From the NCBI RefSeq assembly GCF_024347055.1, contig NZ_AP024895.1, positions 1,736,001 through 1,800,000 of the forward strand: DNA of 64,000 bases, given 5' to 3'. The DNA is from Vibrio porteresiae DSM 19223 (GTDB lineage: Bacteria; Pseudomonadota; Gammaproteobacteria; Enterobacterales; Vibrionaceae). The position numbers were made by a program, and so were the translations under genes. Positions 17,706 through 27,090 of this stretch are shown in pieces. Below the pieces are notes generated by a model, which ran no database searches, was not told where the DNA came from, and worked only from the letters and a program-made list of their open reading frames with translations. How positions within the stretch are numbered: position 1 is the first letter of the stretch; the number at the start of each line of letters is the position of its first letter.

Positions 17706-18734
17706 CTATTGTCCCGCTTTTAATTTCAGGAAGTATTGTTCGTATTTCACGTTTTTGTCACCAACAGCCGCTTGCCATTCAACACGGTCAAGATCTTCTT
17801 GAGAAGGGAACAGTGCTGGAATGTCTTTGAATTTCGCATTCGATTCTTTAACGCCAGTTAGGTAACCAGTACCGTTAGAGATACGCTCTGCGATGTCAGG
17901 ACGTAGAAGGAAGTTGATCATCTGGTGCGCTGCGTCAATGTGAGTTGCGCCAGAAGGGATCGCAAAGTTGTCTACCCAACCGATACCACCTTCTTTAGGG
18001 AATACCAGTTTAAGAGGTAGGCCTTCTTTTTGGGCTGCGGCAGCAGAACCGTTCCAAAGCATACCAACGCCAACTTCACCACTTAGGTAAGGGTCAGCTG
18101 GGTTGTCAGAGTTAAATACCAATACGTTAGGCATTAGTTTTTTCAGCTCTGCATAAGCTTCGTCGATCTGTTTCTCATCGGTAGTGTTACCTGAGTAACC
18201 CAATTTTTTAAGAGCGATGTGGAATACTTCACGAGTATCGTCCATCAGCATCAATTGGCCTTTCAGTTCTGGTTTCCATAGGTCAGCCCAGCTCTGGAAG
18301 TCTTTTGGATCGTACATATCCGTGTTAACAGCTAGACCTGTAATCGCAACAACGTGCGGAATAGAATAGTTGTTATTAGGATCGAAAGGCTTATTTAAAT
18401 AGTTTGGATCCAAGTTTTTGAAGTTAGGTAGCTTAGATTTATCAATCTTTTGTAGCATACCTTCATCACGCATTTTTGAAACAAAATAGGTAGATGGAAC
18501 AACCAAGTCATATCCGTTGTTGTAGGTCTTCATCTTGGCATATAAAGTTTCATTTGATTCATAAGTTGAATAAATAACTTTAATACCAGTTTCCTTTGTA
18601 AAGTCCTCGATAATATCACTGCTAAGGTAAGGACCCCAGTTCATGAATACGAGTTCTTTGTCCTTGGCCAAAGCAGAACCTGATGCCATTGTAAAAGCAC
18701 ATGCGCTTACTGCTAATGCTGCCCATTTTTTCAT
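17706..18734 (-). CDS. potD: Spermidine/putrescine-binding periplasmic protein PotD, first copy
   Basis: A 342-residue solute-binding protein. The signal peptide (M-K-K-W-A-A-L-A-V) ends at S-A-L-A|K; the mature part begins with K-D-K-E-L-V-F-M-N-W-G-P-Y-L. It shares long identical runs with the second copy (for example F-T-K-E-T-G-I-K-V-I-Y-S-T-Y-E-S-N-E-T), so this is a tandem duplication. The binding-site region differs (H-V-V-A-I-T-G-L versus Y-I-W-G-A-T-G-I), which suggests different ligands or affinities. The ATG at 18734 has GGAG upstream. It lies about 100 bases after potC, in the order potA-potB-potC-potD. Confidence 0.92.
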   Translation of the reverse strand: MKKWAALAVSACAFTMASGSALAKDKELVFMNWGPYLSSDIIEDFTKETGIKVIYSTYESNETLYAKMKTYNNGYDLVVPSTYFVSKMRDEGMLQKIDKSKLPNFKNLDPNYLNKPFDPNNNYSIPHVVAITGLAVNTDMYDPKDFQSWADLWKPELKGQLMLMDDTREVFHIALKKLGYSGNTTDEKQIDEAYAELKKLMPNVLVFNSDNPADPYLSGEVGVGMLWNGSAAAAQKEGLPLKLVFPKEGGIGWVDNFAIPSGATHIDAAHQMINFLLRPDIAERISNGTGYLTGVKESNAKFKDIPALFPSQEDLDRVEWQAAVGDKNVKYEQYFLKLKAGQ

Positions 18735-18836
18735 TATGTTTAATACTCCAAACCACTGCCGATTGGCGATGAGATAGAAAAACAGAATGGCTTGGAGTGC
18801 CATTCTGTCTCGCGTGTTAAAATAAACCCTAAGAGT

Positions 18837-19607
18837 TTACTTTATTTTTTCCCTTGCTAGCAACTGAGAAAGAATAACTAATATCAGCGATATGATCAGC
18901 ATAACCGTTGCCAGAGAGTTAACCTCTGGTGAAATACCAACACGAACCATTGAATATATTTTCAGAGGTAATATTTCGTACGTTGGTCCGGTAACAAAGG
19001 AACTAATTATTACATCATCTAAAGACAGGGTAAAACTTAATAGCCATCCCGCTGCCACCGCTGGTTTTGCTAGCGGTAAGATAATGCTTTTCAAAATAGT
19101 CCACTCACTGGCGCCTAAATCTTTCGCTGCCTCAAGCATTTTCACATCAAAGCCGTTAAGACGACTGTAGACGGTAATCACGACAAATGGCAAACAAAAA
19201 GTAATATGGGAGATCAAAAGGGTAAATAGACCCAGATGCGCACCCAGCACCAAAAAGAGGGCTAGTAGGGAAATAGCCATAACGATATCCGGAGACATCA
19301 TAACGATAAACAGCATGCTGGTTACCATTTTTTTCCCTTTAAACTCATAGCGATACAAAGCAACAGCAGTAAGGCTACCAATCAAAGTCGCAGCAGTTGC
19401 AGAGATAACTGCAACAGTAAGAGAGTGACCAGCCGCTTGGATTAAGCTGTCGTTATACATCAATGAGTGATACCACTCAGTGGTAAAGCCACCCCATTTA
19501 ATCCCAAACTTGTTGGCGTTAAATGAGTTAGCGATCAGCACGATAATAGGCAGGTATAAGAAAAGGTATACCAAACCCATAAAACTGAAGCGAATAGATT
19601 TACCCAT
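18837..19607 (-). CDS. potC: Spermidine/putrescine ABC transporter permease PotC
   Basis: A 256-residue inner-membrane permease with six hydrophobic segments. The EAA loop that contacts the ATPase is visible as L-E-A-A-K-D-L-G-A-S-E-W-T-I-L-K-S-I-I-L-P. It begins M-G-K-S-I-R-F and its start overlaps the last base of potB. With PotB it forms the transmembrane channel of the polyamine importer driven by PotA and fed by PotD. Confidence 0.94.
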   Translation of the reverse strand: MGKSIRFSFMGLVYLFLYLPIIVLIANSFNANKFGIKWGGFTTEWYHSLMYNDSLIQAAGHSLTVAVISATAATLIGSLTAVALYRYEFKGKKMVTSMLFIVMMSPDIVMAISLLALFLVLGAHLGLFTLLISHITFCLPFVVITVYSRLNGFDVKMLEAAKDLGASEWTILKSIILPLAKPAVAAGWLLSFTLSLDDVIISSFVTGPTYEILPLKIYSMVRVGISPEVNSLATVMLIISLILVILSQLLAREKIK

Positions 19608-20467
19608 TAGTCCAGCTCCACGTTTTTATTCAAGAACTTACCAGCTCGGTAGTACGCGTATAACATCACCGCCATTGCGATGGTAAGGGCAATACTGGTT
19701 GCCGCACCAAATGGCCAGTCACGAGCGTTCAATACTTGGCTCTTAATCACGTTACCGATCAGTGGGTTTTTCGCACCACCGAGTAAGTCAGAGATATAGA
19801 ACATGCCTAATGCTGGTAATAGAACTAACAAACAACCGCCAATAATACCTGGCATTGTCAAAGGTAATATAACCTTTGTCATTGTTTGGAACTTATTCGC
19901 ACCTAAATCGCGTGCTGCTTCAATGTATGTTCCGTCTAGTTTTTCAATTGCTGAATATAATGGCAATATCATAAACGGTAACAAAATGTAAACTAGGCCA
20001 ATCATTACGGCTGTTTCGGTATACATCACACGAAGTGGGGCATCAATAATACCAATGTCTATTAGCGTCTTATTCAGGATACCTTGCGTACCTAATACAA
20101 TTTTCAGTCCGTAAGTACGAATAAGAGAGTTAGTCCAAAATGGTACAATAACTAAAAACAGCATAAATGGACGCCATTTTTCAGGCATTTTCGCTACACT
20201 GTAAGCAAATGGATAACCAATAATTAAACACAAAATGGTTGCGATAATCGCCATGTAAAACGAGTGAGCAACTACTTTGGCATATAGCGGATCCAATAAG
20301 CGTAAATAGTTATCAAAAGTAAAAGTGAATTTCAGTAAATTGGCTTCATCACGAGTGAGGAAACTAGTACCGATAATCATCAGGTTTGGAACCAGCACAA
20401 ATAGGGCTAGCCAACCAACAACGGTCAGAATAATGACCTTTTGTAGATTAAATTTGCTGGTCATCAT
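19607..20467 (-). CDS. potB: Spermidine/putrescine ABC transporter permease PotB
   Basis: A 286-residue permease with six hydrophobic segments and an EAA loop (I-E-A-A-R-D-L-G-A-N-K-F-Q-T-M). The start overlaps the end of potA by 20 bases, so the two are coupled. It pairs with PotC. Confidence 0.94.
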   Translation of the reverse strand: MMTSKFNLQKVIILTVVGWLALFVLVPNLMIIGTSFLTRDEANLLKFTFTFDNYLRLLDPLYAKVVAHSFYMAIIATILCLIIGYPFAYSVAKMPEKWRPFMLFLVIVPFWTNSLIRTYGLKIVLGTQGILNKTLIDIGIIDAPLRVMYTETAVMIGLVYILLPFMILPLYSAIEKLDGTYIEAARDLGANKFQTMTKVILPLTMPGIIGGCLLVLLPALGMFYISDLLGGAKNPLIGNVIKSQVLNARDWPFGAATSIALTIAMAVMLYAYYRAGKFLNKNVELD

Positions 20468-21581
20468 CGAGAACTACCTCCCAACTTTCAACCCAAGTGA
20501 TCGCCACTTTTTGACCAATAGTATGGTCAACGTTTGGATCGTCTTCGTTAAAGAACTCACTGACAAGAACGGTTTCACCTGAATCCAATTCGATCACTGA
20601 TTCCAAAGTCATACCTTTATAGGTACGGTCGCGAACATAGCCAATAATGCCAGCATTTTCACTGTCTGAAATCTCTTCGATACGTAAGTCTTCAGGACGT
20701 AGCAGTACTTGAAGTTTCTTGCCTGGTTGAATCTCGTTTTCGAAGTAAACTACGCTATCAATGCCATCAATATCGACTAAGATACGTTTTTCATCCAAAC
20801 GTTGTTTAGCGATAGCAGGGAAAACGTTGATCTCACCGATAAAGCGAGCAACAAAGAGGTTTTTAGGTTCTTCATAAATTTCACGTGGAGAACCGTCTTG
20901 TTCGATGACACCTTCACGCATAACAATAATACGATCTGACATCGATAAGGCTTCTTCCTGATCGTGAGTTACGAAAATGAAGGTAATACCAAGTTGGCGC
21001 TGAAGTTGTTTCAGCTCACTCTGCATCTGTTTACGCAATTTGTAATCAAGCGCAGATAGGGATTCGTCCAATAATAGGACTTTAGGTTTGTTGACTACGG
21101 CTCGTGCAATAGCAATACGTTGTTGTTGACCACCAGAAAGTTGGTGCGGTTTACGTTGCGCCATATCGTCTAAACGAACCATGCGCAGTGCTTCTAGCAC
21201 ACGTGGTTCGATTTCAGTATTTGGCACTTTTTGCATGCGTAAACCAAACGCCACGTTCTCAAACACTGTCATGTGCGGAAAGAGTGCATAGCTCTGGAAA
21301 ACCGTGTTGACATACCGCTGTTCTGCTGGAACGTGGGTAACATTTTGAGAATCAAGAATTACTTCACCCGAGTCGACATTCTCAAAACCAGCAATCATTC
21401 TTAACACAGTGGTTTTACCACAGCCCGAGGGACCTAGGATTGTTAAGAATTCACCATGATTCACATCTAGGTTAAGGTTCGAAATGATTTCCTTACCATC
21501 GAAACTTTTACTGATACCAGTGAGTTTTACCACTGGTTTTTCAACGGAATGTTGTTCGTTCAACTTCTGTTTTTCTCCCAC
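20448..21581 (-). CDS. potA: Spermidine/putrescine ABC transporter ATPase PotA
   Basis: A 377-residue ABC ATPase. Walker A is G-P-S-G-C-G-K-T-T near residue 52, the signature is L-S-G-G-Q-Q-Q-R near 148, and Walker B is V-L-L-L-D-E-S-L. The switch His is in F-V-T-H-D-Q-E-E-A. The C-terminal 100 residues form the TOBE regulatory domain (L-L-R-P-E-D-L). The start is given as a GTG; a TTG seven codons further in, behind GGGAG, is another possibility. It is the first gene of the potABCD operon. Confidence 0.94.
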   Translation of the reverse strand: MGEKQKLNEQHSVEKPVVKLTGISKSFDGKEIISNLNLDVNHGEFLTILGPSGCGKTTVLRMIAGFENVDSGEVILDSQNVTHVPAEQRYVNTVFQSYALFPHMTVFENVAFGLRMQKVPNTEIEPRVLEALRMVRLDDMAQRKPHQLSGGQQQRIAIARAVVNKPKVLLLDESLSALDYKLRKQMQSELKQLQRQLGITFIFVTHDQEEALSMSDRIIVMREGVIEQDGSPREIYEEPKNLFVARFIGEINVFPAIAKQRLDEKRILVDIDGIDSVVYFENEIQPGKKLQVLLRPEDLRIEEISDSENAGIIGYVRDRTYKGMTLESVIELDSGETVLVSEFFNEDDPNVDHTIGQKVAITWVESWEVVLDDDQQI

Positions 21582-21934
21582 CTTGGTCAGTAGACATCAA
21601 CCTACATAATGACCGGTTGTTTAGACTAAATTGAGGCGCGAATGATAATAGGCATAAACGCGATTTCATAGTTTTTTCTAATATGAAACACAAAAAAAAC
21701 TACAGTTACATACCTTAACAATTTCAGGGTGTAATAACAGCCTCTTATATAGAAGAATTCAGCATAATCGTTAAAAAATTAAAGAATATGGCGATTACGA
21801 TTTAGGTCAAGGTTGCATTTCAGTATAATGCCCAACTACCTTAAAAGTCATAATAGCTGAAATTGATGACAAAACGTGGCTTAAAGCGTTCGAATTTCAG
21901 ATGTGAAAGAGTGAGAAGACCGTTAGAGCAGTTT
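21582..21934. other. Intergenic region, divergent promoters
   Basis: About 350 AT-rich bases between potA and the divergent membrane protein gene. It must hold the promoter of the pot operon. I see no clear operator, RNA gene or repeat. Confidence 0.45.
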
Positions 21935-22738
21935 ATGAGTAATGAAATCGAAAGAGACTTTAATTTAGGGGGAACGGTCGAAAGTGCCCTCAGTGGACAG
22001 TATGAACTGAGCGTTACTAAGGTGTTTAAAGAGGCATGGGATTGTACCATCAAGCATTTTTTCTCTTTTACACCATCGATTATTCTGTTGACCATTCTGC
22101 AAGTGGCTATTTTCTTTATCGCCTTGAACTTGCAGGTCTACGACGTGACGGGCGTGTTTGAACAGTTTGCTAAAACGGGCTCAATCCCCGCAGGTTTTAT
22201 GCAAGCTCTGTACCTTGCCAACTTTAGTTATGAAGTCGTTAGCGCGCCATTTTTCGCTGGCGTGTGCTTAATGGCGATGAGTCATGCCGCTGGTTTAAAA
22301 ACCAAAACTCGCCAAATCACGAGCGGATTGCAATTTACGATTACGGTTATCTTTGTCACCTTAATCAGTTTGCTACTGCAAGGTATTGCCAACCTATTAT
22401 TACCAGTGGTTTCTCTTTATTTATCATTGGCGTTTAGCAATACAGTATTGTTAGTGTGTGAAAAACGTGTTCGTCCTCTCAATGCATTACTTTTGTCATT
22501 AAGAGCGGTGAATCGCAAGATTTTTCAGATTGCTATCATCTATGCTGTACTCATGGGGCTGTTTTTGGCTGCACTGATGTTTTATGGTGTAGGTTTACTT
22601 TTTGTTTTGCCATTTTACTTCCATGTAAAAGGGATTATCTACCGCAATATGTTTGGTATTAGACTGAAAATTGTCGCGACAAATCAACAGAATGGTGATG
22701 ATGATCAAAACAACAATAATCAGGTGTTTAATGCATAA
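21935..22738 (+). CDS. Polytopic membrane protein of unknown function
   Basis: A 267-residue protein that starts M-S-N-E-I-E-R-D-F-N-L-G-G-T and then has about five or six hydrophobic segments (for example P-S-I-I-L-L-T-I-L-Q-V-A-I-F-F and A-V-L-M-G-L-F-L-A-A-L-M-F). I do not recognise a catalytic motif; it looks like an inner-membrane protein of the DUF-type families conserved in Vibrio. The longer frame to 21863 codes for an arginine-rich stretch that is not typical, so I prefer the ATG at 21935. The last 8 bases overlap the start of the next gene (ATGCATAA), which indicates an operon with the Bax-like lipoprotein and the protein after it. Confidence 0.7.
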   Translation: MSNEIERDFNLGGTVESALSGQYELSVTKVFKEAWDCTIKHFFSFTPSIILLTILQVAIFFIALNLQVYDVTGVFEQFAKTGSIPAGFMQALYLANFSYEVVSAPFFAGVCLMAMSHAAGLKTKTRQITSGLQFTITVIFVTLISLLLQGIANLLLPVVSLYLSLAFSNTVLLVCEKRVRPLNALLLSLRAVNRKIFQIAIIYAVLMGLFLAALMFYGVGLLFVLPFYFHVKGIIYRNMFGIRLKIVATNQQNGDDDQNNNNQVFNA

Positions 22739-23519
22739 GTACGTCATTATTGCAGCAGTATTAGTGATGGCCAGTTGCAGTGTTTATTATGCAAACCGGC
22801 AAGAGATCTGGGATGGTTCGTCGTCCCAGCAATACCGAAGAATGGCTCCTCCGCCCGATTTTTCACAAATTAAAGACATCAACGAGCGTAAAAAGACGTT
22901 TCTCGATTATATGCGTCAAGGCGTCATTAATGAGAACGCGCGAATTCAAAAAGAACGTACTATGTTGCTTCGTTTGCGTGAAAATTACGCCACCAACTCG
23001 GTTAGTTCTCGCGATATCGTGAATGCTAAGGTATTAGGAGAACTTTACGGCGTTGAGCTTGAAGACAATCAATTGAGTAAATCATGGCTTGATAAAATGT
23101 TACTTCGAGTCGATGTTTTACCTCAGGCATTAGTTCTAACTCAGGCTGCCAATGAATCGGCATGGGGAACCTCTCGCTTTGCGAAGCAAGCCAAGAATTA
23201 TTTTGGTCAGTGGTGTTACCGCACTGGATGTGGACTTGTGCCAAAGGAGCGTAAAGAGGGCATGACTCACGAAGTTGCTAAGTTTGCTTCGGTCAGTGAA
23301 TCCATTCATCGCTATTTTATGAATGTAAACCGTAATCGTGCTTATCGGCAGTTGCGTTTGATTCGAGCTGAACTTCGCGAACAGGATATCGATATCACCA
23401 CCACGGATGCTGCTATTTCAATGGTTGAAGGGCTTAATAAATATTCTGAACGCGGTCAAGATTACGTGCAGGATATTCAAGCAATGATTCAGCATAACAG
23501 ACAATATTGGGACAATTAG
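22731..23519 (+). CDS. Glucosaminidase-domain (Bax-like) lipoprotein
   Basis: A 262-residue exported protein with a hydrophobic N-terminus ending in V-M-A-S-C, a plausible though atypical lipobox. The C-terminal half is a mannosyl-glycoprotein endo-beta-N-acetylglucosaminidase-like domain: the catalytic Glu is in Q-A-A-N-E-S-A-W-G-T-S-R-F and is followed by N-Y-F-G-Q-W-C-Y, both typical of E. coli Bax and other peptidoglycan glucosaminidases. It probably cuts glycan strands in the periplasm. The ATG at 22731 overlaps the stop of the upstream membrane protein gene, and the next gene starts 2 bases after its stop. Confidence 0.83.
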   Translation: MHKYVIIAAVLVMASCSVYYANRQEIWDGSSSQQYRRMAPPPDFSQIKDINERKKTFLDYMRQGVINENARIQKERTMLLRLRENYATNSVSSRDIVNAKVLGELYGVELEDNQLSKSWLDKMLLRVDVLPQALVLTQAANESAWGTSRFAKQAKNYFGQWCYRTGCGLVPKERKEGMTHEVAKFASVSESIHRYFMNVNRNRAYRQLRLIRAELREQDIDITTTDAAISMVEGLNKYSERGQDYVQDIQAMIQHNRQYWDN

Positions 23520-23521
23520 GC

Positions 23522-24139
23522 ATGAAATTCTGCTGGTTAATACTTTGGGTATTAACTCTGTTAGGCATAACAGCAAAGGCTAATGCGCAACACTATTTTT
23601 TCTATTATTCTGATCTTCATCATAAGGTCCGCTTTAACGAGGTAAATCGATACCCCGATGTTAAAGTGGGCCTTTTTTTTATTAATCAGGCTGATGAAAG
23701 TCTCTGTACCATAACAGATGCTTGGATGTCGAAAGAAGACAAAGTGATGCCACTCACATCGAGTTTAGAGCAGGGACTTATCTTGCCATCACGAGTGGTG
23801 TTCCATTCAATAAACCCACACGTATTTGTGGATACACAAATTGATAGCTATTGCCAATATAAGCCGCTGATGATCGTGAGATATCCGAAGGGAGGGCGTA
23901 TTTCAACCCGCTATCTATTAAGCATAGTGTCTGAGATGTCGCAGATGCGTAAAGAGGTTTTTGGCCCAATTAATTTTAGTCCAGAACCTAGTATCAGTGG
24001 TCTTGATTTCTTGTGGTATACACAAACAGAAATGAATACCACGGAATATCACCATCGAACGATCACTATCTCTGAATTGACCCAACAGCAATGGGTTGAT
24101 GTCCCCCTAGAAGTGAGTGTGATTAGAGCGCTTATGTAG
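23522..24139 (+). CDS. Exported protein, possibly DUF2987
   Basis: A 205-residue protein with a cleavable signal peptide (hydrophobic core W-L-I-L-W-V-L-T-L-L-G, cleavage after A-N-A). The mature part begins Q-H-Y-F-F-Y-Y-S-D-L-H-H-K-V and contains three Cys. It recalls the DUF2987 family of Vibrio periplasmic proteins, but I am not certain. It is third in a tight operon after the membrane protein and the glucosaminidase, so a cell-envelope role is likely. A terminator follows 13 bases after the stop. Confidence 0.65.
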   Translation: MKFCWLILWVLTLLGITAKANAQHYFFYYSDLHHKVRFNEVNRYPDVKVGLFFINQADESLCTITDAWMSKEDKVMPLTSSLEQGLILPSRVVFHSINPHVFVDTQIDSYCQYKPLMIVRYPKGGRISTRYLLSIVSEMSQMRKEVFGPINFSPEPSISGLDFLWYTQTEMNTTEYHHRTITISELTQQQWVDVPLEVSVIRALM

Positions 24140-24152
24140 TGAAAATGGTCAT

Positions 24153-24181
24153 AAAAAAAGCTGCTAAAAGCAGCTTTTTTT
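24153..24181. terminator. Bidirectional terminator
   Basis: AGCTGCT / AGCAGCT stem with an AAA loop, with seven A residues on the left and a T-run on the right. It serves the plus-strand operon and the convergent ttcA gene. Confidence 0.85.
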
Positions 24182-24194
24182 ATCAATTTATAGA

Positions 24195-25127
24195 TTAAAG
24201 ATTGGTCACATCCAACTGAAGGCTTGGATCAAATGAGACAACACTGTCTTCATCATCGATTGGTTGCTGTGGCATCTCTTCTTTATCAAAACCGATATCG
24301 CCGCCATTAATGACACCTGAATCACGATCTATTGATTTAAAATCAAATAGCTCAAAGTCAGCTAAGTGGCTAGGAACTACGTTTTGCATCGCGCGGAACA
24401 TGGTTTCAATGCGACCTGGAAATTGCTTATCCCATCCATTCAACATCTGTTTGATGTTTTGTCGTTGTAGGTTAGGTTGAGAACCACACAAGTTACATGG
24501 AATGATTGGGTAACCACGTAAATCAGAGTATTTAATAATGTCTTTCTCACGACAGTAAGCGAGAGGACGAATCACCACATGTTCACCATTATCGGATACT
24601 AACTTAGGTGGCATACCTTTCATTTTGCCGCCGTAGAACATGTTCAGAAACAGGGTTTCCAAAATGTCATCACGGTGATGGCCAAGCGCGATTTTGGTTG
24701 CACCTAATTCTTTTGCTGTACGGTATAAGATACCACGACGTAGTCGAGAACAAAGGGCACAGGTGGTTTTACCTTCAGGCACTTTGTCTTGAACAATAGA
24801 GTAGGTGTCTTCTTCGACAATTTTATATTCGACGCCTAGGCTCTCTAAGTATTCAGGCAAGATATGACCTGGAAAACCTGGCTGTTTTTGGTCTAAGTTA
24901 ACTGCCACAAGTTCAAATGAGACTGGTGCACTTTTTTGCAAACTCATCAGAATATCAAGCATGGTAAAACTGTCTTTACCGCCAGATAGACAAACCATGA
25001 TGCGATCGCCTTCTTCAATCATATTGAAATCAGCAATAGCTTGGCCTGTATTACGACGAATGCGTTTTTGCAGTTTATTAAAATTATAGTGTTGAGCTTT
25101 GGTTAGCTCTTGAGTTTGCTCAGTCAT
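24195..25127 (-). CDS. ttcA: tRNA 2-thiocytidine(32) synthetase TtcA
   Basis: A 310-residue PP-loop ATPase. The S-G-G-K-D-S motif lies near residue 51, and the cysteines that hold the [4Fe-4S] cluster are seen in C-A-L-C-S-R-L-R-R-G and C-N-L-C-G-S-Q. It thiolates cytidine 32 of some tRNAs. The C-terminal 50 residues are acidic. It begins M-T-E-Q-T-Q-E-L. In V. cholerae and E. coli it is near uspE and fnr, as here. Confidence 0.95.
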   Translation of the reverse strand: MTEQTQELTKAQHYNFNKLQKRIRRNTGQAIADFNMIEEGDRIMVCLSGGKDSFTMLDILMSLQKSAPVSFELVAVNLDQKQPGFPGHILPEYLESLGVEYKIVEEDTYSIVQDKVPEGKTTCALCSRLRRGILYRTAKELGATKIALGHHRDDILETLFLNMFYGGKMKGMPPKLVSDNGEHVVIRPLAYCREKDIIKYSDLRGYPIIPCNLCGSQPNLQRQNIKQMLNGWDKQFPGRIETMFRAMQNVVPSHLADFELFDFKSIDRDSGVINGGDIGFDKEEMPQQPIDDEDSVVSFDPSLQLDVTNL

Positions 25128-25221
25128 TAGCTTGCAGTCTTAATCTTGAAAACAAAATGAAGTGCGTATGATACGCATAAATAGGACAGATTCCAGTTTT
25201 TAGCGCTTCAAAACGAAAAAA

Positions 25222-25245
25222 TCCCCTGAGCATATGCACAGGGGA
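25222..25245 (-). terminator. Rho-independent terminator after uspE
   Basis: TCCCCTG (25222) pairs with CAGGGGA (25239) across a 10-base loop; in the minus direction TTTTTT follows. Confidence 0.8.
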
Positions 25246-25257
25246 CGTTAATTTCAA

Positions 25258-26205
25258 CTAATGACCATTGTGTGGGTCAAGGGGGCTGATGTAACCATTT
25301 GGTTTTAGTGCGAGGATATCGCAATCGATCTTATCAATCACATGCTCTGCGGTGTTTCCAATAAATACAGCAGAAAGTCCAGTACGCCCGGTAGTGCCGA
25401 TAATACACATGCCGGCATTGAGCTCTCGCGCTACTTTAGGAATGATGTCTTCTGGTAGGCCTTGCATGACCACTGTATTTTCTTCAGGTAAGCCATGTTT
25501 TTGTCTGAGTGCTTTCATCGCTGTTAAATGATGACCTCGAACGGCATCGGTATAAGCGGTGGGGTCAAACTCTGGTAACTCAACGGTGATATTGGCCGGC
25601 GTAACCGGATAAGCGTTAACCAAATAAGGTTTTGCATCGAGGCGATTACTTAAACACAACAACTGTTCTACCATAGTGTCGTTGAGATCTAAGTGCGCTT
25701 CTATTTCTGATGCAACATGCACAGAAGCAATGATGCTGGCACCTTGTGGCCATTCCCCATTTTTAACTAATAGAACAGGAGTGGGGCATTTTCTCAGTAG
25801 GTGCCAATCGGTTGGAGTAAAAAGTACCGATTCCAGCACGTCATGCTTGCGGGTACCTTTGATCAGAATGTCGTGTTCACCACTAAACACCTCACCAATA
25901 ATCGCTTCATAAGGGCGATTATGCCAAACGACTTTGACATCAAAATCAAAGTTGTCATTGAGATAAGGTTCAGCGATTTTTCTCATCCACTGCTCACGTT
26001 GATGGATAACACCACGGCGCATGGCATCACGTTCATCAGCTGAAAGCATGGATGTCATGTCATAAGAAAAATCATAAATAGATAAGAATAGGGTAATGTG
26101 ACTTCTAGAACGGCTTTGTGCCGCAAGTTGAGTTGCCCTTGCCAGTGCTGGTTGATCATCACGATTGATATCTGCAACCACTAAGATTTTGCTGTAGATA
26201 CTCAT
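25258..26205 (-). CDS. uspE: Universal stress protein UspE
   Basis: A 315-residue tandem Usp protein: the first domain begins S-K-I-L-V-V-A-D-I-N, and the second ends with the nucleotide-binding G-T-T-G-R-T-G-L-S-A-V-F-I-G-N-T-A-E. E. coli UspE has the same two-domain layout and takes part in stress survival and aggregation. The ATG at 26205 has AAGGAGA upstream. It lies downstream of fnr on the same strand with an intervening hairpin. Confidence 0.93.
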   Translation of the reverse strand: MSIYSKILVVADINRDDQPALARATQLAAQSRSRSHITLFLSIYDFSYDMTSMLSADERDAMRRGVIHQREQWMRKIAEPYLNDNFDFDVKVVWHNRPYEAIIGEVFSGEHDILIKGTRKHDVLESVLFTPTDWHLLRKCPTPVLLVKNGEWPQGASIIASVHVASEIEAHLDLNDTMVEQLLCLSNRLDAKPYLVNAYPVTPANITVELPEFDPTAYTDAVRGHHLTAMKALRQKHGLPEENTVVMQGLPEDIIPKVARELNAGMCIIGTTGRTGLSAVFIGNTAEHVIDKIDCDILALKPNGYISPLDPHNGH

Positions 26206-26299
26206 AACATTCTCCTTGTCATTGGAGGAGGACACTAAGATTACTTTAGCTCAGAACTGAGGATTATATTAGAAATTACGCGGGGAAAGGGTGAGAAGT

Positions 26300-26329
26300 A
26301 TGATGTAGCTCCACAATGAGCTACATCAT
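26300..26329. terminator. Hairpin between fnr and uspE
   Basis: A perfect 12-bp stem, ATGATGTAGCTC / GAGCTACATCAT, with a 6-base loop. No T-run follows in the minus direction, so termination may be partial. Confidence 0.55.
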
Positions 26330-26340
26330 TGAAAATCTTA

Positions 26341-27090
26341 CTAAGATTCTTTTGTGACGCCTGCCATTTCCATCAGAGCACTATGATCGAGAATGGTAAT
26401 GTACTTACCTTTCACACTCAAAATTTCTGATTTTTGGAAGCGTCCAAGTAAACGGCTGATTGTTTCAACGGTTAAACCAAGATAGTTACCGATGTCACCA
26501 CGCGTCATAGTTAGACGGAATTCACGAGGACTGAACCCACGTTGAGAAAAGCGTGTTGACAAGTTGTATAGGAATGCAGCTAAACGTTCTTCAGCATTCT
26601 TCTTAGACAACAGAAGGATCATCTCTTGGTCGCCTTTGATTTCATTACTCATCAAACGCATAATTTGCTGACGTAACTTAGGCATCTTGCCTGACAAATC
26701 ATCCAAGATTTCATAAGGAATTTCACAAACCATCGAGGTTTCAAGAGCTTGAGCGAAACTTGGGTGAGCATCACCCGTAATCGCGTCAAAGCCAACCAAA
26801 TCACCAGCAAGATGGAAAGCGGTAATCTGTTCGTCACCTTGTTCGGTTATTGTGTAGCTCTTAATTGTACCGGAACGAATTGCGTAAAGGGACTTAAGTT
26901 CGTCTCCCGCTTTGAAGAGTTCTTGACCTTTTTGAATCGGCTTTTTGCGTTCAATAATTTGGTCGAGTTGATCCAACTCTGACTCATTCAAAGTAAACGG
27001 AATACATAACTGACTGATACTGCAATCTTGACAGTGAATAGCACAACCACCAGATTGAATGCGCTTCGCAGCAGGCTTCTCAGAAATCAT
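26341..27090 (-). CDS. fnr: Fumarate/nitrate reduction regulator FNR
   Basis: A 249-residue CRP/FNR regulator, nearly identical to E. coli FNR over long stretches. The cluster ligands C20, C23 and C29 (H-C-Q-D-C-S-I-S-Q-L-C) and C122 (S-M-V-C-E-I) are present, so it should bind an oxygen-labile [4Fe-4S] cluster. The helix-turn-helix contains T-V-E-T-I-S-R-L-L-G-R, whose E and R residues read TTGAT. An FNR box sits 17 bases before the start codon, which suggests autorepression without oxygen. Confidence 0.97.
   Translation of the reverse strand: MISEKPAAKRIQSGGCAIHCQDCSISQLCIPFTLNESELDQLDQIIERKKPIQKGQELFKAGDELKSLYAIRSGTIKSYTITEQGDEQITAFHLAGDLVGFDAITGDAHPSFAQALETSMVCEIPYEILDDLSGKMPKLRQQIMRLMSNEIKGDQEMILLLSKKNAEERLAAFLYNLSTRFSQRGFSPREFRLTMTRGDIGNYLGLTVETISRLLGRFQKSEILSVKGKYITILDHSALMEMAGVTKES

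Noticed and set aside
25163..25182. dif-like sequence AGTGCGTATGATACGCATAA upstream of ttcA
   Set aside because: It is a simple palindrome around TGCGTAT/ATACGCA without the XerD arm; the real dif is at 31190.
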